From assembly GCA_026261815.1 (NCBI GenBank), contig JAMPIT010000230.1:5951001-6015000 (forward strand): 64,000 nucleotides of DNA. The letters run 5' to 3'. The notes beneath the pieces were generated by a model. It saw only the letters and a program-made list of their open reading frames with translations, did no database searches and was not told the DNA's origin. The position numbers and the translations under genes were made by a program. The stretch is from Monarcha castaneiventris obscurior (Eukaryota > Chordata > Aves > Passeriformes > Monarchidae). Below are positions 40,625 to 55,435 of this stretch, in pieces (the first letter of the stretch is position 1; each line of letters begins with the position of its first letter).

Positions 40625-43600
40625 ATTAGGACAATCTGGAGTTGAGTTTGAATGCCTTCCTGTGGATACCCATAGGTTTTATATTAAAATGCCAAACTTC
40701 GCCTTCTAGTTTTATTACAGGTCATCATCTCCAACATTTCAATTATCTTGCTTAGGCTAAGAACACAATTAGGGTGGCAAATCTGTACCCACATGGTTAT
40801 CTTCTTACCTAGAAAAGCGTGGTCCTTCTCACAGTGTTACACAAAAACAAGTCACTCCAGGGTTCTATAGTGAAATTTTTTAACACTAAATGTGCTCAAG
40901 ATCCAGTGTTTTGGATAGTCTCTGTTCTGCTGTCAGGTCCCTCAAGCTGCTTGTCAGAGCTGGCCAAAATGCAGCATTAAAATTGCAGTGCTGCATTTCC
41001 TTGGTAGAAACTGGCAAAACAAGGAATGAGTCAGCAGAAGGCAGAATTTGGGAGTAGATTCCTGCAGGAGTGAGATACCCACACACCAGTGTTTCCATAG
41101 GCTGGTGGTTGAACTGGATATGTGGTCTTGGTCCAAATATATCATTGGATTGGCAGTTCCAGATGTAAAACATTGTCGTAGTTCACTTGACCTAAACCTA
41201 ACAGTCTCAATCTCTTTCAGTGTGTATTTTTGAAATAACACCACATCCAACATTTTTTTGGGATGCAACTTCTTGCATTCAGTTTCATTTTTAAAACACA
41301 AAATCCACGTTCTATCTTACATTCAGAAATGCTTTTGCTGAATTTAGTTATTTTCTCCTGAAAACCTACTTGTTAGGTTGCTTTGAAAAAAAATTAATGT
41401 TGTTCCTTTCTAATACATAATTTGCATGGATGTACAAGACCTGTTCATTAGAAGTGATAGATCATCAAGGGCAGCAAGTTTCCTTAAACTTCAATTTTGG
41501 CCAAAATAGTACAAAATAATAACAGAAAACGTTCTTGACAGCAAATTCTAGGCATCAGATATACAGTGGAATGAGGCAGCTTTCAAAACCAGGTGCTGTT
41601 GGATTAAAAGTACCATCTTTTCATACATGAGGGATTAATTTTCAATGTTTAGAGACACCATCCCATTTAAATTAAGCTTCCCCAGTGGTTTGAAAAAACT
41701 AAGATGGAGTTTTTGAACCTGCTAAGTTATTTACTCTTTCATGCTCTGCTTCAAAGTTCATTGGTGGATACAAGAACTTTGTAATGCTTTCTCCTGGTGC
41801 AACCTCTTTCTGGTCCCTTGTGCATGGCAGTAATTCCAGTGCAGCACACTAACTCTGGTTTCTCTATTAGATTGCATGGCACCCCTTCCACTCAGCTTTA
41901 CTGAAGGACTTTGGGATTTTGTGTCAGAATGCTTCACATTGTAAAATGGCTGCACTCCTGCAGTTCTCAGTTCTCACAATACCTTCTCTGCTGAGAATGA
42001 GAGGAGCTGGTTTGTGGTGTAGGTGACAAAGCTGCTCTGCAGAGAACGTGTACGTAGCATTTGTAAGGTGGATCCTGTATCAGCTTGTGATTAATTGATG
42101 AGCTAAGTTAGAATGCTGAAAACAAGATTGTAAAACATTTAAAAACCCATCATCTCTAAGCCCAAGGCTTTTGTATCTCTTCTCAGTGTGTTTGGTTATC
42201 CTGTTTCCTTGACTCCTTCAGTGTTTTGGCATTAGGTGTAACTGGAAGTTTGTCTTTTGTATTTAGCTGTGCTGTGTTTCAGACCATCTGTGGGATGGTC
42301 CAGTGATAAAGTTAGATTTTATTTTCTATTTTTGGAAATGTGAGTTCCTGAATCTGCTTCTGTTCTGTTTGAGATGTGAGTTAATACGTCGTTTGCCCGG
42401 GTTTAATCTGTGGTTGTTACAGGATAGTGCTTCTGAAGATGTGTTGCAGAATGAGTGCTACAGCCGTTGGAGGCTTGTGGTCAGAGAACCTTCGAAAAGT
42501 ACTCAGTATTTAGAATACCTGTTAACCTTTTTTGTGGAAGTGTTTCTTAGTAATTTTGGAAAATCTGCCTCTTTGGTTGTGATTTTTGGATGTCTTGGTA
42601 TTTAGAATTATTTTTAAGTCATGGTATTCTCATGGGCTAGTGGCAATATGGACATCAGTAATCTGCCAGTCAGCAGTAACCAAACTTTTGTTTTTTAACA
42701 TAAGAAAGCTTGTTTGCACTGTCTGCTCCCTCGGGAGCAGTGCAGTCACTTTAGGATTGAATTGTGACCATAGACTTGCTTTGCATAGTACTCAACATAG
42801 ACTGTTTTGGTTTTCTTGTTATTGTTTGTCTTCAAGTGGTTGTAGGTACAGAACTTCTTATCTTCCACCTGAAATGCTGAAATGGTCCTTATGTTGCCAC
42901 AGTGCTGGAATGAAGAATGTTTACTTTGTTAGTGTTACAAACTGTACCTTTGAATTTATAATTCTAGTGAGTTTCCTACTTTGTTATGAAAAAAATACCT
43001 TGGCTAGAGTTGGTTGTTGAGTGAAGTGCATTCCTGAAAGGTTAGAGCTGAAGGTGGTTGGTTTATACTCTGCTATATAGGTTATACATTCACAAAATAA
43101 TAAACCTCATGATTGAGATGCTGCTGTGAGATTAAAAAAAATCAAAGAATTACAATCCTGTGGTGATCAGAGCTGTAACCCTGAACCTGTGCAAGTTGAC
43201 TGCTGATTGAAACTCCTTGAACCTTCTCTGAAAACTCTGTTCTGGCAGACTCAGCATTGCATTAGGTGTTACCTCACTTAAAACAGCTGGTAGAAAGTTA
43301 ATCAAAACCCCACATGAGTACTCTGTGCTCTGTCATGCTGCTGTGGCCAAAAGATATGCAGGAGTTTGGAGGAGATAGTGCCCAGGCCTGAAAGCTGGGC
43401 TGTCCTGGTGTGAGGTAGATTATTGCACTGATGGCCTGGCTGCTAATTACCTTCTAGAAAAAGGAATTGGAAGACCTTCAGATTATGTCAGCTTCAAAAT
43501 GTTGTGGTGGGGATTAAAGTATGTTTAATTGAGAGGTTAAACATTTTGTCAGAAGGACACTGTTAAATAGAATGGTCTGTTTAGTTCTCTGGCTTTTACA

Positions 43601-46600
43601 ATAAAGTTAACTTTGCAGCATATTGAGTTAATTTTAAACTCACTAAAAATAGGTAATTTTTGAACCTGACTTAAAACTGACAGTCAAGAAAATGTATTTT
43701 TAGAGGCTTCTAGTAATAACTCTTAAAATTTAGCTTTGGCCTATAGCTTATCCTTACCTCTGAAACTCAGATGAGAGCTCTTCTAGCTCTTCTTTTCAAT
43801 GCAACCAACTTCAAGTGAATTTCGTAAAAATAGAGAAAACAAAATCCTGTAGCTGCTAGTTTACCAGCAGTGAAAATAAAGATGAATCCTTTCGTACACC
43901 TGAATGTTAGAGAGAGATTAAATAGTAACACCTAGTCTGTAAAAACTCATGTAGGATGGCGGTCTGTTACGTGATAGAACAGATAACGTGGTGCCTCGAG
44001 AAGGCTTCAGTTCCTCCTTTCTTTGGCTGTTAAAAGTCAAATTTGAAATTTTCTATATTATTATTTGTAAATTTATTTGAGTTACTAGAGTGGGAGAGGA
44101 ATCCAGCTTGGGTGACTGGTCCTAGAATTCATGTTGTGGAACACACATTCCTGATGGCTGGAAAAGAGAATTATTTGACTGTGTCTGTAACAGAGTTGCT
44201 TGAAGGTGTTGCTAAACCAGCTGAAAATGCAAAGCAGTAGCTCTGGAATCTTCTGTCTTGGTTGCAGTCACAAGCTGATTGAATTGTGGTGCAGGAGGGG
44301 AGTTTACCTCCCAATAATGAAAAAAGTCATGAGGCTGCAGAGGCTTTAAGACATCTGGTAGAGAAGCTGGGCAGCCTCATCCATCTTTTGGTTTCCCTCC
44401 AGAAATACATGTCAAGTCTGTGTTAATCTTTGTAACTGATACATAGAGTAAGATTAACTTGCTAGTTTATCACACATTTGCATAACTGTCACCATAGCCA
44501 CCTCTGGCAAGGTTTTTTCCTAGACATGAAGTTGGAGGCTGTCTTTTACCCCCTACAGAAAAGAAATCTGAATTTGTCATCCTGTGGCAGTATTTGTCAT
44601 ACTCGGCAATGGAAGTACCATGCTTTGCTTTTGTGAAAGAGCATTCTGTAGTATCAGTCTCTGTCATTCTCCTTCCAGGGGGAGCTAGACTGTGGATGTT
44701 TAAAAAATTGTTTTGAACTTCTCTGTGGAAGTATTTCTGAAGGAAAATGGAGAAAACTTACATGGCCAAGGCTTGGCCTTCCCTGCAGCTTTTCTTAGCC
44801 AGAGTCAGAGGATTAGGCCTTCTGTCTTCAGAGGATTTTGGCCAGGCTTTCTGCAATAATACTGCCTCTCATCAGAAGGCACTTTGGTGCTTTGACTTAA
44901 TTGGCCATCTCCTGTTAAGCAGTCACTCAGACACCCCCGAGAATTACTCTGCTAATCTCAGTGTATACATTTCTTACTGCTGCGTGCCTACGGAAATATG
45001 GTCGGGTCCTTATCACCAAATGTACTGCACTTCAGTAATGAAAGGACATTATTCATCTGTTCTACACAAAATGGGAGCTGGGTGTCCAGGAAAACAGCAG
45101 AGCACCAGAAATTCACTTAGAGCTGTTTTGGGTGTATCTGGTATTGCCTGCAAGCAGGAGTAGTGTTCACAAGCCTCCTGCCCTCAGATTTTGACTGAGC
45201 TCCTGAGTAACTGCAAAGAGGTGGAAGATTTTTCTCTCGGGGACATTCACCTTGAGAGTTAGGACAACCACCAAAATGTTTCTTTTATTAAACACCTCTA
45301 GTGCTACTTCTGTGTTTTCTGGGATTGGATGGTTTAGCCCTGAGAAGAGCAGCAAATCTTAAGGTCCTTGAAACCAGTAAGGAAGAAGCAGGAAAACAAT
45401 GCAGCTTGTTTTGTGCTGTTGACATAAATTTCAAGGACTTTTCTCCTCATTTGGCTTTTGCCTTTCTCATCAGGAAAACATGATCACGAGTTATCACAGT
45501 GAATGCAGAAGTGGTGGGTGTTTGTCTGTGTCTCCTCCTCACCCTGCCTGTTCTCTGGCTGCCCAGGCTCAGGGCTGCTCTGGAGGCTGTTTCCCTGCCA
45601 GCACAAGCAAGGGAGTTGCTTCTGCAGCCTGAGGATGCTGTGCCAAATTCCACTTTGATTCTAAAAAAATGTGTACACCAGTTAGAAAAAACTGCATATC
45701 AAAGGTCGCCTTGTTTGGAAGAAGAGTATAAATATTTGTATCAGGCTAGACAAATTAAAATGAGAAGATGAACATACATTTTTAACACATGGATGATTAA
45801 CTGTTGGAAGAAGCTGCCAAGAGCAGTAGTTTCTGTGGCTTTCAGTGTCTTAAAGATCAGCTTTCTGAAAAATATCTCCTAGTGAGAAGGGAGTGTTTGG
45901 GCTTTACAGAGAAGTAGTGGAAGCTCTGGGAGCCTGGGGCGTAGAGCGAGATGCACCATAGAGGACAATGTTCCTTCAGGCCTTCCTCCATGGTCTGTAT
46001 CTCAGCTTCTTCCCTCCTGATGTGTTGACATTAATGCACAGATCATGTTCCTTTACTGTCGTTTTGAGACTGGGGGATACTTTTGTGGTGTGGGGGCTGC
46101 TTTGCCTCTCGGGAGGTGCCGAGGAAGCAGGGGAGCTGGGAAGAGAGGAGCCAACACCACATGCATCTGGGGCAGCCTGATGACTATTGCCCTAAAGCAT
46201 CCAGTTTGGGATGTGTAGGTGCCAAGGGTGGACTTCATGTGGGAGAAGACATTCTGGATCTGTTCAGGTAAGTTGCTTTACTGTAATGAATGAATTGGAT
46301 GTTAAGTGAGGAGGAGGAGGAACCAGGGTGAGGTCCATGATGACTGTGCCAAGGAATTAGATTTGGAATTTGCATTACAGTGAGCCCTTGTGTATGTCCT
46401 GTCTTCTCATCAACTACTGACTGCACACCTTGAGGCAGCCTAATTCCAGCTCATGAGGTGAAGACTAGGAGATCTCTTGTTAATCAATGTAACGATACAG
46501 CAAAGATTCACATTCCAGAGTGAACTATTCATTTTGTTGAATGTGGGCAATGTCTTAATGATCTAAAGTTTTTTATATTTAGTGTGTGTTAAATCTCATG

Positions 46601-49600
46601 TGGATAGCAATACATGTATTTTGAATTTTAAGTGACTATGATGAAAAGAGCTGGCTTTTTGTTAATGGAATCACCTTTGGTAGTGCACTAAATGCCTAAG
46701 ACTACATTATGTCAGATAAATAGTTCTACAGGGAATAGCCAGCAACGTGTCCTACAGGGCTTAAGTGTGTTAGAAAACTCTGTTTTTTTGGTGTTTTTTT
46801 TTTTATACCCAGAACTGCGTTTGTTAGGTTTATTTCTAAGAGAAACTTGAGGAAGGGCAACTTCCTAAGATTATAACTCGGCAGCATTTGGGTCATACAA
46901 GCAACAAACACTGGAACAAAACCAAAATGTAAGCTGTTGTGTGGTAAAATCCTGATATCTCTTAGGGTCCTTCCAAATTGGGAAAGGTATCCTGCTTGAA
47001 GAGTGCTGGAACTCCAGAACATTAGTCTTCAATGGTGAAATTACCCATATTTTGAGATCTAAGTATTCAGCCCTGAAAATAGCCTTTGCGCAGTCTCCTT
47101 TCTGAGCAAGTAATAAAAACAGTAAGGCTTTTGCCAGTCACCAGCATGGACAGAGCCAGCTGTAGTGACACAAGGAATCTTGTTAATGGAAAAGCAAACA
47201 AGTGTACGTGCTGTACTGCTCTGCCCTTTTCTGGCCTAAAAGAAGGCTGGGACAGAAATATTTCTGTAGTTTGCAAAGCGTGTAGCCAGCGTACACCTTG
47301 TATGTGGCGACTCTTCGTTAGCAGTGAACTGCTTCAAAACTAATTAGTTTTAAGTGTACCAGAACTGGAACTTGTCAAAGCAAAACAAGTCTATCAATTT
47401 TATCCATATTTTCTAAGGACCTTCAAAGATTTGAGTTGCATTCTGTGTGGAACCTATTTCTGAGGCGGAAAATGCAGTTTTGTTTGCTGTACAACTCAAG
47501 TCCCTTGTTACATCACTGGCAGAGACATTGCCTGGTATCCGTAGACAAAACACTGTTTTCTTTTGAGAAGCAGGTGGAAAATGACAAGTAGATGATTGGT
47601 TTTACCACCGTTAAGTAAAAAGAAAATGATGTGTACTTTACTATGCATATTCATATTATAGAGATGTTATATATCAATGTCAGCTACTACTATAGAATAT
47701 ATAAATTGCAGGATCTATTGCAAGGGGGGGGGGGTGTCTAAATAATTTCAAAAGTACTTTTGAAACATTGCTATTGCCCTACTTTTGATCTCTGTTGAAA
47801 GTATTGGCCAGAAAGAATTGGAAGAAGGTCCTTTTGGTTAAAGGTTAAAAGAGAGTAATTTGTCCTGAAGCCTTCTCATAGCAGTTTCGTAGCTGTTAAT
47901 TTATTTATTAATAGCTATAACTCTGTCTTGAAAAGTGTCATAGAACAGAAAGTGACTTTTAAGTGGCTTCTAATGCAGTGACTAATTGAGAAGATGCTTC
48001 TTGTAATCACTCCTAAACACAAGTTCAACTCAGGGAAATAAAACATTTTTCTGAGAAGACACAGGTGCTTTTCTTGATGAACCAAATTGAGAACATAAGA
48101 TTAATTGATTACTCTTACGTGGTTTCCACTCTTCCCTCTCCTCTAGCACTTGCTCTGAGATCTCGTGTGCTTTGCTCCCGAAATGTTTATAGAAGATGAT
48201 GACTACATCCCTGGTAACTCTTTTCGTGGAATAAATCATGAAGCCAAGTGCATGCCCATGCTGCACTGTTGCAGAGGAGGTGCTTGTTGCCCTGGACAGA
48301 ATAGTTTCCAATAGTGGAAAGTTCTTTTATGAGAGCTGTTTGCAGGGGGTAATTTTGCCTTGCGCCTCCCAGCTCCTCCTGACACCAGAAGCCAACCCTT
48401 GGCTTGGTTCATGCTGGCCTCTAGATTCAGCTCGCTGTTGGGTTTTCTGGGTGTGGTAGCAAAATTACCCACATTGTCGGTGTCTCTGGTGTTGAGTTTG
48501 GGCCTGTAAGTGGCACAGAGCCAAGCTATCGACGTAGAGTGCAGCTTTCATGTAGGTTAGATGACAGATTGTTAACAGAGGTCAAAGCCTCTTGGGTTTT
48601 CTATTTTTGTGACAATTCTGGCTAATCTTTCCTTAAAATATAGGTCTTCCAGATTTTCAGTTGAAACTGGGCCAGAAGTGGACACTCTGAGGTCCTGGCT
48701 GAACTGTCATCAGTGTCTATTTATTGCTGATACAACAGCATGGTTTAATTTATTGATTTATCTTCTCAATTGAATTCAGTGCTTTGAAGGCTTTTGCAAA
48801 CAGATTCCATCTCCTGGGAGATGATGTTACTGCCCTTTAGGCTCCCATTCTGTTTCCAGTCTACTGTTCAGTCTTGACTAAGCAACTTTCTCCTTAGAAA
48901 AACAGTTCATGATTCTTTTATTTAGTATTTTTAAATATTACTGTAAAAGGAGATTGTTTCAGGAGAGATACAACAGTTCAAGCAAGGTCAGAATTTTAAT
49001 TGGAAAGTGATGAAATGTTCTCAAATGTGCAAAGTCTGGGACTATTTCTGTCAGTCACTGACTTGCATGATAACAAATGTAGGTGAACATCAGCCTTACC
49101 TGTTGTGCATCTGTTCCAGGTTTCCTTTCTCTGGCACAGTGCTGGCTGCAGGGCATTTCCAACCCTGCGGAAGGAGCAACAATGAGTCACAAGGCTGAGG
49201 AGAAATGCTTTTGTGTAAATGAAGTTTGACACCTTCACACTTACTAAAACTCTTGGCAAATGTTTCTGAGAAGATTCTGAGTCTGATGGTGTTCAAGGAG
49301 GAGGTGGAGTAGCCCTGCTGGATGCTGCACTTTGGGCTGCCAGTAGTACAAAATTGTCTTTGTAGTTACACAGCTCAAACCTCTGCAGTTTTGATGATTT
49401 GTTTTTATAGTTCTTCAAATATTTATACCATGTTATAGTGAGTCCACTGACAAATAGTCTCTTAAACATTTGGAAAAGCTTTCACTGCCATTACAGAATC
49501 ACAGGAGATGGTACATCCTTATGCTGGGTGATTTTGAGTAGAAGCTGGTTATGGCAACTTCAGGTGTCAAGTTTTTGTTCAGTTGTGCAGTTTGGTGGGT

Positions 49601-51989
49601 GCAGCCCTCCCCAGGGCACATCCACCTCTCCACCAAGAGCCAGTGGGCATTCCAGTGTGCTTTCCACCCTTCTGGAATGTGGAGCACTCCAGCTTCTCTG
49701 CCTCTTTATGGTAGTTCTTAAATACCAGTCCCCCCTGCTTTGCTTTGGCCCCAGAGGTTGTGGCTGGAAATTGTTGTTACTGTCCTTGGTGCTTCATCCC
49801 ACGGATCTCAAAGGTGAAAGAGGAGAAGGTGGGATGATGCCACTGCAGCAACAAGGATGGGAGCAGCCATCACTCTGAGCATGGGCAGCTCTGGGGTGGC
49901 CTTCCTGGGAGATACATGGCCTTCCTGGGTGCACCAAGAGGTACTAATGTCACTGTTCAAATTCTCCTTCTCTTTCCAATACTCACAAAGCTCTCTTGGT
50001 AAAATCCTCCCTGCTCCCACTGGATCTCTGCAGAAGGAGCGTATAAACTGACTGATGGTACTGTTCCCAGGCACAAAAGAGAATTGTAAGTATTGTTAGT
50101 GTTGGACAGTAGTCATGTTCCTGGTTTGGTGTTCGGGGTTTTTTCAATTGAGAAAATGTTCATTTCTGTGCTCTCATTATTGGCTGTTTGGATCAGAAGT
50201 TCAGTTGGAGCAGCATACATGGAACAATTTCTGTCTAAATACATGCATGTATATGTGTGCATACATTTGCATTTATAAATACTGTTATTGATTTGAAAAA
50301 TTAGTTGCTGTATTTCTAAACTGGTGGGTTTTAAGGCACAGATCTTGACTATGGGTGGGAAAGAAAGAATATTTGGAAACTTGGAGAGTTCTCTGATGGA
50401 TTGGAGATGCCAAACAACAAAAAGTGGTGCAGCTTGGGAGTTATGTCTCCTCCAAGGCCAATTGTACAGGTTTCATAATTAAATATTGTATTTAGTCAAA
50501 ATTAGCATTGAATGTCAACTTGAAACACTTTTTTAAAATTCAGTCTTGTCGTTAGAGTGTCAAATATTGAACAGCAGCTAACGGCTTAGTGCTCCTGTCA
50601 TTGGGAAGATGTCAGAAACAGGACTGGGTTTTGTGGTGAAGGTTCATGAAACACTTTGAAACCTACTGAGCCGTCAGAAGAGATGTCCTGGTACTGTGAG
50701 CATGTGATGTTTTCAGGGTCATTTAAAAGATTATGGTCTCTGGAGCTCTGTAAATCAGGGATGTGTGTACACACTGGAAGATGGGATTTGCTTGCCATAG
50801 TCTTAGTAACTCAGGGATAGATGGATGAGGAATAAATTGCATGTTGGGGGATATAATTGGAGAGGGCAGGTATCTCTTCCTTTTTTTTGTAATTAATATG
50901 TGAAACCCTTAATGTCAGAGCCTTAGTGTCATATTTAAGCCTCAGGGTAGAAGGGAGAATATTTTTCAAATGATTAACCTGAAAAGATGAGACTGTGCAA
51001 ACTGAGCATGGACAGTGCAATGTGAAACATGGAGCTTGCACTTACTGTCTCATGTCTGTGAGATTTCAACAGCACTAATAGCCATTTGATGAAAGTATAA
51101 ACTTAGTGATTTTGTGCTTTTGCCAAATTACTATGGAAGTGTTGACAAAACAGCTGGGGAAGTCATTCATCACATTTTTCTGAAGTCACTCATGAGATTC
51201 TTTTCTTTTTAAATTTAACTGCATGGCTTTTTCTTGATGTACCTTTTTTTCTTTTACGATAATCTGGGTTTGCTGTGCATTAAGGTTTTGAAGACTGGTT
51301 TAAAGCTAATAATCAATGGAAAAATATGTAACACAGCTGTAAAATTTGCAAATTAGGGCTTGCTCAGAACTGTTCTGGAGATGCTCCTTTAGTGAGGGCC
51401 ACTAATGGGAATGTAAGATGATGTCTTGATACTTAAACTCCTTAGTTTTTAAGAGTTATAAAGAGCCATTTGTTGCAAAAGTAGAAGAGCGCTTTTCCTC
51501 TGCTTTTGCTGTCCAAAGAGCTTTTTAATTAGAAGCCAATTTTGCTTGACCTGGTGGTGGTAACTCTGAGAAGGGCTGAAGGCAAGAAGCAAATTTTTGT
51601 CTTTGGGAGCAGAGAAGGAGCTGTTTATCTGGCACTGGGAGGTTCTGGAGAGCAACTGTGAGAGGTGTGAAGGTCCATGGGGCTCTGCTCAGGTACAAGA
51701 AGAGACAAAACACTGGTGGGAGTTACCTCGTGTCTGGGTATGCCATGGAGGACCTGGCAGGGCTGCATGTAGTTGCACTCTGGAATTTTTATTTCTTTGT
51801 TTTCCTCTAGTAGTGCGTATTAAGTTTCATTATAAGGGCTGGTTCCTTTTTTTTTCTCAGTATGATTTTGGTTTGTACTAAAAATACAATTTCAAAGTGA
51901 AACTTGGCTTCTTTACGGTAGAGATGAAACCCACGGGGATTTCTGTCTGAGGTTGAAATATAGTTGAGATGAAAAACCCCTCTTTGTTT

Positions 51990-52270
51990 CAGGAGAATTT
52001 GAGTTGGAAGAGACCTTAAAATTCAGCCAGTTCCAATGCCCCTGCCATGGGCAGGGACACCTTCCACTAGACCAGGTTGCTCCAAGTCCCATTCAGCCTG
52101 GCCTTGAATACTTCCAGGGATGGGGCAGCCACAGCTTCTCTGGGCAATCTGTGCCAGGGCCTCACCACCCCCACAGTAAAGATTTCTTCCAAATATTTAA
52201 TCTAAACCTGCCCCCTTTCAATGGCTCAAAGCCATTCCCCCTTGTCCTATCACCACCTGCCCTTGTAAGT
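51990..52270 (-). mobile_element. CR1 LINE 3' fragment, antisense
   Basis: The + strand reads TTGAGTTGGAAGAGACCTTA, CCTGCCATGGGCAGGGACAC, CTTCCACTAGACCAGGTTGC, GCCTGGCCTTGAATACTTCC, AGGGATGGGGCAGCCACAGC and ATTCCCCCTTGTCCTATCAC. These are the reverse complements of standard CR1 3' phrases. A 96-codon open frame through it is a shadow. Confidence 0.92.
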
Positions 52271-55200
52271 ATCAAACCAAATCAATTCATTTGATGTCAG
52301 TGATACCATTTCTGGAGGAAGAGGAGCCATCTAAGAGACAGAGATGGATACAGTGTTCTGATCTCCATCTCAGCTACATGTTGTGTGAGGTGTGTTGGAG
52401 AGACAACCCCCAAGAGTAAGAGCCCCTGGTACAGATTGTTACGGGGTCTGGTCACTTCAGTGTAGAGCTGTGCAATGAGACTTGCAGGAAACTGGGGTAG
52501 ACCTCTGACATGACCCTGAAAAGGGTAGAAAATATAATCTTTTAAGTAATCTTGATTGCTGTTTAAAAATCAGGTCCATTTGGTCAAACTTCAAGCTTGA
52601 AATCTTGCTAATTTGTATTTATATATGTCAAGCTGTGAAGCTCATTCCTCATTCTTTGCTTCCTTTTAAAATTCATGCCGAAATGAATAAAAGGCCCCTG
52701 CTAGATAAAGTCTTTTAAAATTAATAAAATTCACTTTGAGCTGCAGCATGCAAATTGGGTCATCTCTCTGCTTGCAGGAAACGTGAGGATTCATGTTACC
52801 TCCTGCCATTTGCATTTCCAACATCCCAGATCTTTAAGATGAGAGCAACTGGCATAATCTATACGGATGCCGTGGTGTGCTTTAACAGAAGGAAAATAGC
52901 TGCAGAAACCTGGATGTGCTCAGCCTGTGCCTTCTCTCTTGCTTCACATACAATGTAGGACCATTCATTGGACTTTAAGAGGTTCTGATGAGGAAGTTTT
53001 GGCAGGGAGGAGGTAACTCCAGGCTCTCCCAGCAGGTCCCTCTCTGTAGGCCAGGCTCCAGAGCTCGATTTGGTCTGACAGGAGTGGCTGTGGCCATTGA
53101 TCCCTGATAGCCATGGCATGATCACATTTCCCTTCAAAGCAGCACCATTATGGCTAGTGTGTGCTGAAAACTCACTTTATTTTACCAATTTGTTCCAGAC
53201 TGGGGGATCTTTGCGGTGAAACGATGCCTTGAGTAGCTTGTGATGTGCTGGGAATGCAGGATTCATGTTGGTACATGCTGGGCTGAATGCAGGATATAAT
53301 GGGGTTCTTGGGCGTGGATGGGGGTGGTAGGTAAAATCCACCTAAAAAAAAATGATAAATCAAAAGTTTGAACTTTCTAAGGGAGCTGCTGCAGGGCAGG
53401 GAGGGTGAGTGAAGCCAGTGTGGGCCTTTCCCTGCTCTGGTCTGCACCGCAGGGATACAGCTGGGCAGGAACAGTGTGAGCTGGCACTGGAGCAGATGAA
53501 CACAAGGGCAAAAATAAAAGGAGCAAGTCCACTGTCAGCTTTTAGAGCCAGAAGGGCAGAGGGTTGCTCTGTGCACTGAGCAGAAAGCATTGGGCCCTGC
53601 CCTTTCCCGGACACTGGCCGTGCTGCAGCCAGGCCTCTGCAGGGACAGAAATAGCACTGCGAGGAGCGCTCCATCAGTCTGTCCTTTTCCCTAAATCCCA
53701 CAGCCTTGTTTTTTCCATCACTTCCTAGGACTTTGCCACCACCTGCCCTGCTGTCTCCTGCCACTTCTGGATTTTTCTTCCCCCGCTGCAGGAAATGCCT
53801 GGCTCGCATGGCAGGCGAGATAGTAGTTCTGGCCCCGGCCTGGGAAAGCCCAGCCCAAATCCCCTAATTACAAACTTAATATGAGTTTTTGGGTTGAAGC
53901 AGGGAGACATAACACATACCGAGCGCAGGAGAGGAAGGGGTGGGACATGGGAGCAGGTTTCTCCAGGGCATGGATTGGGAGCTGCTGGCATCTTCAGTTT
54001 CTACCCAGCTGGGCACTCCAGGCACCACTTTGGATAAATATTTCCTTGAATTTTGTAGGACAGGAGTCTCAGACAGACACCAGGAAACCCTGAATCACCT
54101 TGTGTTCTCCGTAACACCAAGTGCATTTGCTCTGGAAAGAATTATTGCAAATAATTGGTGAAAGACACTGATCTGTCTGAGCTGACTCAAAACCTCATTG
54201 TTTGTCCTGTGCTTTGGCTGATAAACGTCACTGTTGAAATAAACTCCCTTTACAGTTTACAAAAGCCACGGTGCAGATGGGGCAGCTGCTCCAGCATTCC
54301 CTGGATAGTTTCTGAGTGATTTCAGGCTCTTTCAGCTTTCAAAACTATGTGCATCTTTTTAATCAGCAGATTTTAAAATGGCTGCTTTTTCTTGTAAGCA
54401 TCACATCAAATAGCAAGAGAGATTTTTAAGGGCTGTCACTGTCAAACTCAGAGACGTTTTCCAAAGAGGACTTGATGCAAATTTTGGTTTCTATTGAGTC
54501 TGACAAACCCAAGAGAGCCCAGGCTGAAAGAGGGTTTTATAACTCCTGCTGTTAAGCGTCACAGTGTTAGTGTTTCCTGGCATTTAGAAACAAGTTTAAG
54601 AACAATTAATCAGAAGAACTTGCTCAACATAGCCTCTAGTAATGGTGAGGGAGTATTTTCTTGGCTGAGCATGTTGTCTACAGTTTCAGGAGAGGTGAGG
54701 GGTGTGTATGTACACGTGGTTTTGGAAAATACCCTGGGCTGGGTGTTTAATAATGAGCATCCATCATTTCCAACAGGAATTAAAAGAAACTGATGATTTG
54801 GCAACTTTCTGAAAACAACTTTTAAGGTGTGGTCCCCCAAATTAGACGACTTCTGTATTTATAAGTAGAGTCACTTGGTCTCCTGATGTTTTCTCTGTGC
54901 TATAATACATTAGATATGAAGCTTTCATGAGAAGAAACAAAAGATCCAGTTAACCCCTGGGATTTTTTCAGCCCAAGGTAATCCAGGCCTGTAGACAGAT
55001 CTGTTAGATGAGTTCTCAGATTGAACTGGTTCCTGTAAAATGTAAGATTTCCCAGCAACTGTTGGACTTCACATTAGGAAGAACTCTGGTAACTTCTGCT
55101 AAGGTAAATATTAATACCAGAGCTGCTGTAACAATGGAAAAGTTTACCAGCAGACAAATCTTGTCTACAGGTTACAAAGATTATAGTGCAATCGACTCCA

Positions 55201-55435
55201 GATAAATGTGTTTGAATGGGGACTTTTTTTCTTTCACTTTTGATTGCTCCTTGCGCCACTGTTCAGTTCTCCATGGCAGCAGTGGGTATAAGTTGAGTCA
55301 TCAGAAACTCCAGTGCCCTCCATAGTCACAGGGTAAATTCCAAACCCTTGTAATAAGAGGGGGGGGGAAAAAAAAACAAAAGCTTTTTCCCCCCTTTCTG
55401 CACCCTTTGTGTTGTCAGTGTGCATCAGGAACACC

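Larger units (their letters stand above)
38555..40640 (+). other. DNAJB6: DNAJB6 short-isoform 3' UTR (extent uncertain)
   Basis: This non-coding stretch follows the TAA stop. It holds AATAAA hexamers at 39,038, 39,190, 39,780, 40,287 and 40,619, plus T runs near 38,968-38,984 and an A-rich tract near 40,007-40,022. The actual 3' end could be any of these, so the UTR may be 0.5 to 2.1 kb. Open frames within it are short. Confidence 0.65.

Noticed and set aside
45499..45771. 90-codon + strand frame with a signal-peptide-like start
   Set aside because: The hydrophobic start is followed by unrelated sequence; there are no partner exons, and the minus strand is open as well.
49438..49878. 146-codon + strand open frame
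   Set aside because: Random-looking Leu/Ser/Cys-rich peptide, no splice context and no family match.
50239..50252. 14-base palindrome ATACATGCATGTAT
   Set aside because: It lies in a TG/CA and TA alternating stretch where palindromes arise easily; no other supporting signal.
53360..53809. 149-codon minus-strand open frame
   Set aside because: No domain pattern, irregular composition, and no flanking splice signals that make a gene model.
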